A stretch of DNA of 64,000 nucleotides, taken from assembly GCA_004353515.1 (NCBI GenBank), contig SMNZ01000001.1:1178001-1242000 (forward strand), read 5' to 3'. Both the position numbers and the translations under genes were made by a program. The notes under the pieces are model-generated. The model saw nothing but the letters and a program-made list of their open reading frames with translations, was not told the origin of the DNA and did no database searches. This document shows, piece after piece, positions 35,606 to 44,608 of the stretch (positions are counted from its first letter, which is position 1; each line of letters begins with the position of its first letter). This DNA is from Alteromonadaceae bacterium M269. Its GTDB lineage: Bacteria > Pseudomonadota > Gammaproteobacteria > Enterobacterales > Alteromonadaceae.

Positions 35606-37280
35606 TTCACTGAATCCCTGGACTGCCAACAAAAACGCAAATGCCTGTGATGAGAGCCTCGTTTTTGATTTATCACTAACCATCAATGGTAAGAAATATA
35701 CGATTCCTGGAGCCAACGTTAAGCAATGTCACATTGATGCTTTTAGTTATGGATTTACCAGCCAACTAGGGTTCTATTTACCGAATGATCAACGTGACGA
35801 TGAACTCATTACAAGCTTTGCAACAGAGGATCTTATTAGCGTTGAGCTTCAAGTAAAAGCGGTTCACAACTTACCGGACCCAGCTCCCAAAGCCCTTATA
35901 TTAAAAGGCTTGGTGACTCAAAAGTCTGTTTACGAACAAGCTTACAGGCAAGTATCTGGTGCTCCCGTACTTTATCGTTACTATCAAATCAGCTTTGCTG
36001 ATCCTGCTCGTGTACTTTGGAAACAACATTATCCCTGTGAGCTCTATGTCGACGATACCTTCTCAACCGTTATTAACGCCCAAGTTGTATCCCCCATAGA
36101 CCTAACCCTAGACTTTTCGCCTTTGGACGAGCAGAAGCCACTTATTTGTCTCTCATTGGGCAATACCGAAACAACACACCATGGCGAGACAGGAACAACA
36201 AACCAGGCCAGCTTCTACGACTTTCTTGTCGATTACTTGGCTAGAAACAACGGATTCCTCAATTACGACTATGAATCCAATGCGTACACCATCAGCGGAG
36301 ATGAAGCACCCTTGCAGGCTGGAACTGCCTTTCTGCCTTATGAAGTGACACGAATAGAAAGCCGGTGGCCGGAAACACCTCGGACGGTTATGCGGTTACT
36401 GAACGGAACGGTAGATAGTAGTAAACAAGAGGAAGTAGATAATTCTCTGGCGGTAGACGGAATAAAACATGACGTTATGCTTAGACATACCATAGAGAGT
36501 CGCTTTACTAGCCGTAAAGATCTCGAATCTAATAAATTACGCAAGCAAGGCCAACAACTTACCGCTTGGCTATCACAATGGCCCATGCAGGATTTCTGGC
36601 CTCACAAATCATTCAGTATGGATAAAAGCGCTGACGGCAGTACCTTTCTGCACACCAGTAAAACTTATCGAGTTAACGCACTATCCATATCTGCGGTAGC
36701 TTTAGATGATTCTCCAGAGCATGATGTCGACCTTGAATATACGCAATACCGGTTGGTTTATAAGTTAAGCGGACACGACTCAACATCACCACAACCTGCT
36801 TTACCCAAGTATCAAAGCCCCAGGTATCCATTATACGTTGAAGGGATTATCGTAAGTGAACAAGGTGAAGACGACGAGAAGGCCTTTGATGTTCCAAGTA
36901 ATGATGATACGGGCCAGTTCGAATACAAAGTGAATATTCCGTTATGGGACCTCACAATCAAAGTTTTGCTTGAGCCTGATTTTCTCAACCCACATTTCTA
37001 TTTTCCGTTTTACCGTAACACCAAGTTATTGCTCGGAATCGATCTGCTTAGAGCACATGTTATTCGTGTGCTGAGTTGGGGTGAAGACGTTCAGCTACCC
37101 ATGGCAACCCAAGGTAACCACATTCTTTTTGGTAAGAACTCAGAAGATCAAACATCGATGAGCCACGTCTATGAAGATGGAAAACCGGTGCTAGCTATTA
37201 AACGAAATAAAGATGTGGATACTGAATTAGTACAACTTGAAGAAGGCAGTCTGATATTGCAGACCTGCGAAGAGGAGTAG
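35598..37280 (+). CDS. vgrG: VgrG-like spike hub protein without a C-terminal needle
   Basis: gp27-like region with SFYDFLVDYLARNNGFLNYDYESNAYTI near residues 210-240, then LTAWLSQWPMQDFWPHKSFSM. A gp5-like OB segment follows (YPLYVEGIIVSEQGEDDEKAFDVPSNDDTGQFEYKVNIPLW, FYFPFYRNTKLLLGIDLLRAHVIRVLSW). After QGNHILFGKNSEDQT the protein ends within about 45 residues, so the beta-helix needle present in normal VgrG is missing. The needle may be the 114-residue protein at 30727. Overlaps the previous gene by 8 bp. Confidence 0.78.
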   Translation: MNDSLNPWTANKNANACDESLVFDLSLTINGKKYTIPGANVKQCHIDAFSYGFTSQLGFYLPNDQRDDELITSFATEDLISVELQVKAVHNLPDPAPKALILKGLVTQKSVYEQAYRQVSGAPVLYRYYQISFADPARVLWKQHYPCELYVDDTFSTVINAQVVSPIDLTLDFSPLDEQKPLICLSLGNTETTHHGETGTTNQASFYDFLVDYLARNNGFLNYDYESNAYTISGDEAPLQAGTAFLPYEVTRIESRWPETPRTVMRLLNGTVDSSKQEEVDNSLAVDGIKHDVMLRHTIESRFTSRKDLESNKLRKQGQQLTAWLSQWPMQDFWPHKSFSMDKSADGSTFLHTSKTYRVNALSISAVALDDSPEHDVDLEYTQYRLVYKLSGHDSTSPQPALPKYQSPRYPLYVEGIIVSEQGEDDEKAFDVPSNDDTGQFEYKVNIPLWDLTIKVLLEPDFLNPHFYFPFYRNTKLLLGIDLLRAHVIRVLSWGEDVQLPMATQGNHILFGKNSEDQTSMSHVYEDGKPVLAIKRNKDVDTELVQLEEGSLILQTCEEE

Positions 37281-37286
37281 TTCACT

Positions 37287-37670
37287 ATGCCGAATTGTGT
37301 TTGCAGCGGCGCCACCTTGCAATGCAGCTTTGGGGCATCGCCATCCATCATGAATGTACTACCCACCAATCGCGTAATGGAAGGTACGCCTGGTGCCAAT
37401 ATTATGGATTTTATTCCCATAACCAATATTGCTTCTTTCGGTATGTGTAGCGCAACCTCAAACCCCGCAGTCATTGCTGCAACATCGGCCGCGTTGGGCA
37501 CACCAACACCTGCACCCTGCGTACCCGCAACAACAACACCTTGGGTCTCTGGTAACCCAACCGTGCATTTGGCTAACAACGCGATATTAACGGATGACAG
37601 TCAATTGAAGTGCACTTGGATGGGTGTAATCACGGTCAAACAAGCCGGTCAAACCGTTTTGCAAGCCTAA
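37287..37670 (+). CDS. DUF4280 PAAR-like tip protein
   Basis: A DUF4280 protein: CVCSGATLQCSFGASPSIMNVLPTNRV, GTPGANIMDFIPITNIASFGMCS and TPWVSGNPTVHLANNAILTDDSQLKCTWMGVITVKQAGQ are family hallmarks. DUF4280 proteins are PAAR-like caps found in T6SS and related contractile systems. No C-terminal toxin domain is fused (127 residues only). Placed directly after the VgrG-like gene with a GAGGAG ribosome site. Confidence 0.9.
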   Translation: MPNCVCSGATLQCSFGASPSIMNVLPTNRVMEGTPGANIMDFIPITNIASFGMCSATSNPAVIAATSAALGTPTPAPCVPATTTPWVSGNPTVHLANNAILTDDSQLKCTWMGVITVKQAGQTVLQA

Positions 37671-37739
37671 GAAGACGAGCGTAAGACATGTCCAATAGGA
37701 AATATCGACTCAACACATCACAACAGGGAGGCTATTCTC

Positions 37740-38525
37740 ATGTATAACCTGCGCCAAAGCATTATATTCGGATGCATCGAGCTCTTTTGCATCGTATTTC
37801 TCATTATCTTGCTAAGCGTTAGCAGTTATTACGAAAGTTGGTACTTTTTCTCGGTAACTTTGTTGCTGTCTATCATTGTTGTCATTATTGCCGCTCTTTT
37901 CGCTTATCAGATTTGGCTAATGTTTCGCTCGCCCAAAGTACTGGTGATTGGCGATAAACATGTTAACAACGAAAAACTGATAACAGACTACGACACCCAC
38001 CTCATTGATGAATATCTCAGCGTTAACATAGTGCCAAGAGCCATTATCGAACAGGATTCACCAAGAGGACGCCAAGTACTCAAACGCTTAAAAGGCTCAC
38101 ACTTTAGTCCGCCACGATTGCTGATTACGATTAATATTAAACAGTTACTCAACAGCGATGATAGTGAACTAACACTTTTATCAATGAACTTGAATAGAGT
38201 CCTGCATCAGCTCAAACACGAAAGCAGACACCAACAGGTCGACGTTGTTTTCAGTCATATGAACGAGCTACCTGGGTACAACGAGTTCAAAGGCGTAGCG
38301 CCTTTATCGATGCAATTTTCAGCCAATAAGCCTTTAGAAGATCAACTTTACAACATACAAAATACAACCAAGGCTTTGACAGAATACCCTTCAGCCAGCT
38401 TTATGCAGTTCCTGACCTTTTCGCAGTTTATTCCGGTGCTCTCAGCTGCCACGGACAAACTCCTTTCAGAACTTCTGTTAACAGGAAGTTCTGCCAATAC
38501 GCGAGTGTATTTATTAACTGTCTAG
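37740..38525 (+). CDS. Reduced TssM/IcmF-like inner-membrane protein
   Basis: 261 residues with two N-terminal membrane helices (about 8-29 and 35-60), then a cytoplasmic domain that keeps the IcmF landmark VDVVFSHMNELPGYNEFKG near residues 168-186 and an upstream beta strand (RLLITINIKQLL). The Walker A motif of TssM is replaced by VIGDKHVNNEKLI, so NTP binding is unlikely. The third helix and the large periplasmic domain of TssM (about 900 residues) are absent, and the reading frame ends at a normal stop after the structural operon. It may be a minimal inner-membrane docking protein. Last gene of the operon. Confidence 0.72.
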   Translation: MYNLRQSIIFGCIELFCIVFLIILLSVSSYYESWYFFSVTLLLSIIVVIIAALFAYQIWLMFRSPKVLVIGDKHVNNEKLITDYDTHLIDEYLSVNIVPRAIIEQDSPRGRQVLKRLKGSHFSPPRLLITINIKQLLNSDDSELTLLSMNLNRVLHQLKHESRHQQVDVVFSHMNELPGYNEFKGVAPLSMQFSANKPLEDQLYNIQNTTKALTEYPSASFMQFLTFSQFIPVLSAATDKLLSELLLTGSSANTRVYLLTV

Positions 38526-38538
38526 TGAAGCGCTAGGA

Positions 38539-38934
38539 TCAGAGCAAGGTTCTCAGATCCGGTAATTCACCCAGAGCATGGGCATCCAAAGCATGTTGGC
38601 GTTCATCTTCATTAAGAATGCCAACAAAAGGCGTTTTACGCCTCAACTTACGCATTTGCTGCGTGAACTCAGTCATAGAATGCATAAACACGTCCGGCTC
38701 ATCCATCAGATCAAGAATGCTTATCCAGGTAATGTAACCACCATAATGGATACGTCCCGTATCCCTCCATTCATTTAAACGTTCAACAACACCATCAACT
38801 AAAGCAGGATTGGCTAGCAGCTTCTGCCCCATAGCTTGATGAATTGCTACAATCTGACGATCAATATTTTCATCCTTAAACCCGGTTTTCTTAACCGTGT
38901 AGGATCGTGTTTTCTTCTTTTTATAAGGTCGCAT
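38539..38934 (-). CDS. Small protein of unknown function
   Basis: 132 residues with a strongly basic N-terminus (RPYKKKKTRSYTVKK), then helices with LLANPALVDGVVERLNEW and ending TPFVGILNEDERQHALDAHALGELPDLRTLL. This LLANP ... TPFxGIL layout resembles small proteins often found as one half of two-gene modules, but no partner is adjacent. Convergent with the T6SS operon 14 bp away. The function is not known. Confidence 0.55.
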   Translation of the reverse strand: MRPYKKKKTRSYTVKKTGFKDENIDRQIVAIHQAMGQKLLANPALVDGVVERLNEWRDTGRIHYGGYITWISILDLMDEPDVFMHSMTEFTQQMRKLRRKTPFVGILNEDERQHALDAHALGELPDLRTLL

Positions 38935-39058
38935 CACTTATACAAACTTGAAAATAATTAGTCGTATTATACAGGTCAAATTTACTGATTAGATCATGTT
39001 AATTTTTCTCGGTTCGGCTATATTGAGCTACTTACAAATTGATAAAAGGATAACAACA

Positions 39059-39340
39059 ATGAGTCTTACCAGAATCAATGAATTTGAAGCAGCAGAGGGA
39101 AAAGCAGACGAGCTGTTTGATTTTCTAAAATCACTTGTTCCCTATATCTCATCCTCTTCAGGTTGTTTGTTGATTGAGGTTCTTCGCAGTCAGGACAATC
39201 AGAGCAAATTTGCTGTGATAGAAAAATGGGAATCAGAAGAAGCTCACCAACAATGCTTGGCGAACTATCCTAAGGAAGATATGCAAGCAGCAATGCCGCT
39301 GTTCGGTGGCCCGCCTAAAGGTGGTTTCTACCACGAGTGA
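39059..39340 (+). CDS. Antibiotic biosynthesis monooxygenase (ABM) family protein
   Basis: The start at 39059 has AAAGGA upstream. ABM ferredoxin-like fold: TRINEFEAAEGKADELFDFLKSLV, SSGCLLIEVLRSQDNQSKFAVIEKWESEEAHQQCL. Length 94, normal. Cytosolic; many homologues are uncharacterised. Confidence 0.85.
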   Translation: MSLTRINEFEAAEGKADELFDFLKSLVPYISSSSGCLLIEVLRSQDNQSKFAVIEKWESEEAHQQCLANYPKEDMQAAMPLFGGPPKGGFYHE

Positions 39341-39358
39341 TAGATTCGCTCAGCACCC

Positions 39359-40210
39359 TCACTTTTCTTGAATAGGTATATGTAGCGCCATTTCACTTTG
39401 TGGGTCCATCACATTGTAACCGGGGGGATAAAGCTCAAAATCAGGCTTTTCAACGTACTGATAGTTAGATTTTGGCAACCAACTCCCCCAGATATATTTC
39501 AACGATTTATCAAGATGACTAATAGGTCCTTTGTGAACAAACTTCGCATACAATTGTTCAGGTAATTCACGACTTACCATGCCCTCTGGGATATCATCAA
39601 AATTCTCAACCGCTGCACTGCAAATATAGACGAACTTTACATCTTCCCCTTCTTCCTCGTAAGCCTCATAGATACCAAATGCGCTATCGCTAATTCGGTT
39701 CTTTATTTTATCTCTGTAAGGCCTAAAACCAGACCACAAACGCGGCAAACTCAAATCAGCATTGTCGTATTGGTTAGCAATACCCACTAGCTTTATCGCC
39801 GGGCGAGTAATAATTTCCGGTTCCATGCACAGCTCATTTTGCAAAAAGTGAAGCATGTGTGGACTGAATTGATCTTTGTACAGCAACCTAAAAGGGTCAT
39901 TTTGTTTGCGATACTGCGCAGGTGTTATGTTAAATAAATCCTTAAATGCTCGAGTAAAAGCCTCTTGCGAGTCGAACTGACAATCAAGCGCCAGATCAAG
40001 TATGCCAATATCTTCACTCAATAAACGCTTGGCTGCGACCGTCAGTCGACGTTTGCGAATATACTCTTTGGGCGTATCACCAACTAACGCTTTGAATATC
40101 CGGCTAAAATGATAAGTCGAATAATGCGAAGCCGCCGCCATTTCATGCGCAGAAATCTTGTCGTACAGGTGTTGCTCAACAAAATCGATACTCTTAAAAA
40201 AACGTTGCAT
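39359..40210 (-). CDS. AraC-family regulator with GyrI-like effector domain
   Basis: N-terminal double HTH (HEMAAASHYSTYHFSRIFKALVGDTPKEYIRKRRL, ILDLALDCQFDSQEAFTRAFKDLFNITPAQYR) followed by a Rob/SoxS-like GyrI small-molecule domain (residues about 130-283: KLVGIANQYDNA, YICSAAVENFDDIPEGMVSRELP, FELYPPGYN). It probably controls the neighbouring DUF1330/DUF4345 genes, which follow on the same strand upstream. Confidence 0.88.
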   Translation of the reverse strand: MQRFFKSIDFVEQHLYDKISAHEMAAASHYSTYHFSRIFKALVGDTPKEYIRKRRLTVAAKRLLSEDIGILDLALDCQFDSQEAFTRAFKDLFNITPAQYRKQNDPFRLLYKDQFSPHMLHFLQNELCMEPEIITRPAIKLVGIANQYDNADLSLPRLWSGFRPYRDKIKNRISDSAFGIYEAYEEEGEDVKFVYICSAAVENFDDIPEGMVSRELPEQLYAKFVHKGPISHLDKSLKYIWGSWLPKSNYQYVEKPDFELYPPGYNVMDPQSEMALHIPIQEK

Positions 40211-40222
40211 AACCGACCTTTT

Positions 40223-40531
40223 TTATAATGTTTCGCTGGTTACATAGAAGTTTAACTGACCAAATGCGGAGTCTCTCAGCGGTTCAAGTGTTTCTTCATT
40301 GTGTTCTGCGAAAAGCCGTTCTATAGCATCTCGACTTGGGAGTGAAAATACGATAAATACCGCGGGACCATCCGTATCACCAACAACGTGCTCAACGTCA
40401 TAAGTGGCAATACAGACACCGCCATATTGCTGAATAATATGTCGCACTTGCTGCAAGTAACAATGGAATTCTTGCTCACGACTTAAACGCGGCGACGCTG
40501 CTACATGTAAAAACACAGGTAAAATCATCAT
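40223..40531 (-). CDS. DUF1330-family protein
   Basis: Small ferredoxin-like fold protein (FLHVAASPRLSREQEFHCYLQQVRHIIQQYGG, PAVFIVFSLPSRDAIERLF, EPLRDSAFGQLNF). AGAGGA sits just before the ATG pair. The second ATG at 40528 has the better spacing. Located between AraC and DUF4345 genes; function unknown. Confidence 0.78.
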   Translation of the reverse strand: MMILPVFLHVAASPRLSREQEFHCYLQQVRHIIQQYGGVCIATYDVEHVVGDTDGPAVFIVFSLPSRDAIERLFAEHNEETLEPLRDSAFGQLNFYVTSETL

Positions 40532-40586
40532 ATCCTCTCCGATCACGCAGCTCAGACAGCATTCTGCATGAGCTGCATAAATACCA

Positions 40587-41015
40587 TTAGTTTTTACGAA
40601 CAATACGATAGTGCCAAAGTGCCAATAGTGGAACTATGACTAACTCTATGATCATAGGTCCCATAACCTGACTATCAACAACACCGAACGCCATAATATT
40701 TGAAAGACGCCCTAACCCACCAATAAATAGCGCCAACATCACGAAGCGAAATAAAGTCGCATGCTCTTCAATGTTGCGCAAAAAGAACAATAAAATAAGG
40801 CCTTGCGTGAAAAACACCCCAAACCCAAATCGATACTGATTATCAGCAAAACCTCGTAACAGGCTCTCTGCGTGGAATATCACCTCACCACCGCCTAGCG
40901 CCGCACTGCCATTCAAGCCACCAAAGGCACTCGCGTCTCCGGGTACAAAACATATCACCGCCAAAACAACAGCAAAAAATTGGAAAACTCTTCTTTCGAT
41001 TTTGTTTACTTTCAT
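40587..41015 (-). CDS. DUF4345 membrane protein
   Basis: The start at 41015 has GAGGTG upstream. Four hydrophobic helices (about 9-29, 62-84, 85-105, 110-135) and the N-terminal pattern AFGGLNGSAALGGGEVIFHAESLLRGFADNQYRFGFGVFFTQGLI of the DUF4345 family. Inner membrane. In a minus-strand set with DUF1330 and the AraC regulator. Confidence 0.82.
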   Translation of the reverse strand: MKVNKIERRVFQFFAVVLAVICFVPGDASAFGGLNGSAALGGGEVIFHAESLLRGFADNQYRFGFGVFFTQGLILLFFLRNIEEHATLFRFVMLALFIGGLGRLSNIMAFGVVDSQVMGPMIIELVIVPLLALWHYRIVRKN

Positions 41016-41072
41016 TGTGAATATCACCTCTATGTCAAGATGTTGCAAATGCTAGCGATCGTGATTTAACGT

Positions 41073-41161
41073 TTTTTGATATTTCTTGCTGTCTTCAATT
41101 TTCACCTTCTCCCCTATCCCAATTCTCAGACAGCAAACAATTCAGCAAGAAATATCAAAAA
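41073..41161. repeat. 19-bp perfect inverted repeat with competing inner pairing
   Basis: TTTTTGATATTTCTTGCTG (41073-41091) is the exact reverse complement of 41143-41161, with a 51-bp spacer. Within it, TTGCTGTCT (41086-41094) can instead pair with AGACAGCAA (41128-41136), using part of the same left arm. It lies between the divergent DUF4345 and SDR genes and could be an operator pair or a structured leader. Confidence 0.5.
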
Positions 41162-41255
41162 CAAATTCGCCAACAAAACTACATTAACTCCATCGCGAAC
41201 GAGCGAAGTCACAGAACACCAAGAACATAGTTCAAGAGATTAAATGAGGTAAACA

Positions 41256-42170
41256 ATGTTAAAGCGAATTTTAATTACATGCGCCAATGCAGGTTTAGGT
41301 AAAGAATGTGCAAAACAGATGGCAATGCAAAGTGGGATTGAAAAAATCTATCTTGGATGCAGAAACCCACAAAAAGCGATCGCTGCACAACAGGAATTAC
41401 AACAAATCACGGGCAAAGATATTTTCGAAACCCTATTAATTGATGTGTCAGATCAAGGCTCTGTTAGAGCCGCTGTTCAATCATTGCAAGAGCCGATAGA
41501 TGGACTAGTTATGAATGCTGGTGGCACCGGCGGAACACAATTCCACGAAAAAACGGCTGATGGGGTTACCCAAATCTTTGCAGTCAACTTACTCGGTCAT
41601 TCGACACTTACTTACGAACTTCTTGCAGCGAAGAAGCTAACACAAGTGGCATTATATGCAGGCTCTGAAGCTGCTCGTGGAGTTGAACCTATGGGTATGA
41701 AACGCCCTGCTCTCAAAACATCGTCCGTTGATGAGTTTACCTCGATCGCAAACGGGGTTTTCTTTGGTAAAACAAAAGATGCTACGGTTCCTTACGGCCC
41801 AATCAAATACATGGCTGCACTTTGGATGTCATCTCTTGCCCGCCAACACCCTGAGATCAGATTCGTGACCATGAGTCCAGGTGGCACAACAGGCACAGAA
41901 GGTTTCAATACGCTCTCACCTATTAAGCAATACTTCATGAAAGGAATGATGCAGATCATGCTCTTGTTAGGCAAAGTCCATAAAGTAGAGGTTGGCGCGA
42001 AACGTTTTGTAGACGGACTGGTTAACGATTCGTTTAAGAGCGGTGTTTTTTACGCTAGTCGTTCAGGATTAACAGGACCAGTAATGGAGCAAAGCCAGTT
42101 ATTCGCAGATCTAAGTAATGAGACGTTTCAGGATAATGCGAGAGAAGCGATAGAGGGTTTTATTAACTAG
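41256..42170 (+). CDS. Short-chain dehydrogenase/reductase
   Basis: SDR fold: ITCANAGLGKECAKQMA (cofactor loop, GxxxGxG-like but altered to NAGLG), LVMNAGGTGGTQF, VNLLGHSTLTYELLAA and YGPIKYMAALWM carrying the Tyr-x-x-x-Lys pair. Length 304, longer than the usual 250 because of an insertion after the active site (FNTLSPIKQYFMKGMMQIMLLLGK). Substrate unknown. Confidence 0.85.
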   Translation: MLKRILITCANAGLGKECAKQMAMQSGIEKIYLGCRNPQKAIAAQQELQQITGKDIFETLLIDVSDQGSVRAAVQSLQEPIDGLVMNAGGTGGTQFHEKTADGVTQIFAVNLLGHSTLTYELLAAKKLTQVALYAGSEAARGVEPMGMKRPALKTSSVDEFTSIANGVFFGKTKDATVPYGPIKYMAALWMSSLARQHPEIRFVTMSPGGTTGTEGFNTLSPIKQYFMKGMMQIMLLLGKVHKVEVGAKRFVDGLVNDSFKSGVFYASRSGLTGPVMEQSQLFADLSNETFQDNAREAIEGFIN

Positions 42171-42192
42171 AAAAACCTGAATTCAGGAAGTA

Positions 42193-42214
42193 AGTGGCTG
42201 GAGTTCCAGCCACT
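42193..42214. terminator. Stem-loop between convergent SDR and pckA
   Basis: AGTGGCTGG / CCAGCCACT, perfect 9-bp stem with a 4-nt loop. It can serve both convergent genes, though the T tracts are weak. Confidence 0.5.
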
Positions 42215-42223
42215 CCATCTATA

Positions 42224-43855
42224 TTAAGCAGCTTGTATTGCTTTAGTGAGTTGAGGGCCAACTTGAACTAATGCTTTACCTCTGTCTTCATCAGTAAACT
42301 TGTCGAAGTTATCAACAAACAGAGTCGCTAGATCCATCGCTTTATCCTGCCATACGTCAGCATTGTCGTATGTCGCACGAGGATCCAAAATATCACTACC
42401 TAGGCCGTTCAACGTCGAAGGTACAGACAAATTAAATACAGGCAATGTCACCAATGGCGCTTTATCGATTGAACCATCTAAAATTGCGTCGATAATGGCA
42501 CGCGTTGCTTTAATAGAAATACGCTTACCTGTGCCGTTCCAACCTGTATTCACCAGATAAGCTTCAGCGCCTGCTGCTAGCATACGTTGACGTAAAACTT
42601 CAGCATATTTAGTGGGGTGTAAGCTCAGGAACGCTGCACCAAAACAGCTTGAGAAGGTTGGTGTAGGTTCAGTAATACCACGCTCTGTACCGGCAACTTT
42701 CGCCGTAAAGCCAGATAAGAAATAATATTCAGCCTGCTCTGGTGTTAACTTAGATACCGCAGGTAACACACCAAATGCATCAGCTGTTAAGAAGATAACT
42801 TTTTGTGCATGTCCAGCCTTAGAAACCGGCTTAACAATATTATCGATGTGGTGAATCGGGTAAGAAACACGAGTGTTTTCAGTTTTAGAACCGTCATCGA
42901 AATCAACAACACCGTTTTCATCTGTCGCAACATTTTCTAATAACGCATCACGACGAATCGCATTATAGATATCAGGCTCGTTTTCTTTGCTTAACTTGAT
43001 AGTCTTTGCGTAACAACCACCTTCAAAGTTAAAAATACCGTTGTCATCCCAACCGTGCTCGTCATCACCAATGAGCTCACGCTTAGGATCTGTTGAAAGT
43101 GTCGTTTTACCTGTACCAGATAAGCCGAAGAAAATCGCAACATCACCTTCTTTACCAACGTTTGCACTACAGTGCATAGAGGCAATGCCTTTTAATGGAA
43201 GCAAGTAGTTCATCATAGAGAACATGCCTTTCTTCATTTCACCACCGTACCAAGTACCGCCGATTAGCTGAATTTTCTCTGTTAGGTTAAACGCAACAAA
43301 GTTTTCAGAATTCAGACCTTGCTCTTGCCACTTGTCGTTAGTCGTTTTCGCGCCATTCATTACGATGAAATCTGGCTCGTATGATTCCAACTCTTCTTTC
43401 GTAGGACGAATGAACATGTTAGTCACAAAATGCGCTTGCCATGCAACTTCAGTCACAAATCTCACTTTCAAACGTGTGTCTTCGTTAGCACCGCAATAAG
43501 TATCAACAACGAACAAACGCTTCTCAGAAAGTTGCTTAGTCACAAGGCCTTTTAAATGAGTCCAGGTTTCTTGAGAAATCGGCTTATTGTCATTTTTACC
43601 TTGATCAGACCACCACACCGTATCTTTAGTGGTATCGTCGCGCACAATATATTTATCTTTGGGTGAACGACCTGTGAAAGCCCCGGTATTCACAGATACC
43701 GCACCTAAATTTGTTACAACACCTTTTTCAAAACCTTCAAGTTCTGGCTTAGTTGTTTCTTCAAACAGCATGTCGTATGAAGGGTTATGAATAATTTCTG
43801 CTACTTCAGTAATGCCGTAACTCGATAACTCAGCGGAAATGTTTTTAGTCGTCAT
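42224..43855 (-). CDS. pckA: Phosphoenolpyruvate carboxykinase (ATP)
   Basis: 543 residues. Family landmarks: [34 protein letters not shown], kinase-1 P-loop [16 protein letters not shown], kinase-2 [24 protein letters not shown] and ILDPRATY region. Converts oxaloacetate and ATP to PEP for gluconeogenesis. Stands alone on the minus strand with a 359-bp leader shared with blaI. Confidence 0.96.
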   Translation of the reverse strand: MTTKNISAELSSYGITEVAEIIHNPSYDMLFEETTKPELEGFEKGVVTNLGAVSVNTGAFTGRSPKDKYIVRDDTTKDTVWWSDQGKNDNKPISQETWTHLKGLVTKQLSEKRLFVVDTYCGANEDTRLKVRFVTEVAWQAHFVTNMFIRPTKEELESYEPDFIVMNGAKTTNDKWQEQGLNSENFVAFNLTEKIQLIGGTWYGGEMKKGMFSMMNYLLPLKGIASMHCSANVGKEGDVAIFFGLSGTGKTTLSTDPKRELIGDDEHGWDDNGIFNFEGGCYAKTIKLSKENEPDIYNAIRRDALLENVATDENGVVDFDDGSKTENTRVSYPIHHIDNIVKPVSKAGHAQKVIFLTADAFGVLPAVSKLTPEQAEYYFLSGFTAKVAGTERGITEPTPTFSSCFGAAFLSLHPTKYAEVLRQRMLAAGAEAYLVNTGWNGTGKRISIKATRAIIDAILDGSIDKAPLVTLPVFNLSVPSTLNGLGSDILDPRATYDNADVWQDKAMDLATLFVDNFDKFTDEDRGKALVQVGPQLTKAIQAA

Positions 43856-44214
43856 TTAGGTGTCCAGAATGGTGGTTGGTTGTCGTCGTATATAAGGTCC
43901 ATAAAACGCGCGTATACTAAAGCAATGAGCACTCATCCACCAGTAAAATATCGTGGTAAGACCACCACTTTCAAAATAACTTTCATTTTTAAGAAAAAGT
44001 ATTACAAATAGACTTACAAAACTTCTTATCGATGCACTAAGTTTGAAGCAGACACAAAGTGTAACACTCGCCAAAAACACAGTCTAAAACTTTGATTTTT
44101 ATAACTTTTCATTCCAAACACTCGTTCAATCATCGTTAAAAACTAATTAATTAGTTGACAAACATCATTCGCCATACCAAAGTAATAAAAACTAACGAAT
44201 TAGTAGATAGAATT
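43856..44214. promoter_or_regulatory. Divergent region between pckA and the BlaI-like operon
   Basis: 359 AT-rich bp without a gene. Two BlaI-type operators lie at the right end. Nothing assignable near pckA was seen apart from AT-rich promoter-like stretches. Confidence 0.4.
44142..44204. promoter_or_regulatory. BlaI-type operator pair upstream of the regulator
   Basis: A perfect 14-bp palindrome ACTAATTAATTAGT (44142-44155) and ACTAACGAATTAGT (44191-44204) share ACTAA/TTAGT arms and are 49 bp centre to centre. A TTGACA hexamer abuts the first. The second ends 10 bp before the BlaI start. Confidence 0.6.
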
Positions 44215-44604
44215 ATGGCTCGAAAAAAATCAGAACAACTTACAGATGGCGAACAAGCCATCATGAATATTTTGTGGGATAAAGGTGAATGCTCAGTTAA
44301 AGAGATTGCCGACACCCTGTCTGAAGATAAACCAACGGCTTATACAACTGTGCAAACCATGTGCAAAATAATAGCGGAAAAAGGCTACGCTAAGCACCGA
44401 AAAGAAGGTCGTGCTTTTGTTTATAGCCCATTGATTACACAAAAAGACGCTAGACAAGGTGCACTAACTAGCCTGTTAAATCGATTCTTCGGTAACTCTC
44501 CCGAGTTACTCGCTCAGCACCTCATGCAAGAAACCGATATTGATTTAGACGACCTCGCTTCACTACAGAAGCAAATCGACGCCAACAAAGAAGATAAGGA
44601 ATAG
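44215..44604 (+). CDS. BlaI/MecI/CopY-family repressor
   Basis: The ATG at 44215 starts an N-terminal winged HTH typical of BlaI (LTDGEQAIMNILWDKGECSVKEIADTLSEDKPTAYTTVQTMCKIIAEKGYAKHRKEGRAFVYSP). The C-terminal dimerisation/cleavage helices follow (FFGNSPELLAQHLMQE). Length about 129. Probably released by the M56 protein encoded 4 bp downstream, in the BlaR1/BlaI manner. Confidence 0.9.
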   Translation: MARKKSEQLTDGEQAIMNILWDKGECSVKEIADTLSEDKPTAYTTVQTMCKIIAEKGYAKHRKEGRAFVYSPLITQKDARQGALTSLLNRFFGNSPELLAQHLMQETDIDLDDLASLQKQIDANKEDKE

Positions 44605-44608
44605 TCCT

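Noticed and set aside
18664-38525. Prophage or eCIS origin of the contractile locus
   Set aside because: TssK, TssF, TssG, a DotU-like protein and a TssM fragment are T6SS-specific. No phage head, lysis or integrase genes were seen.
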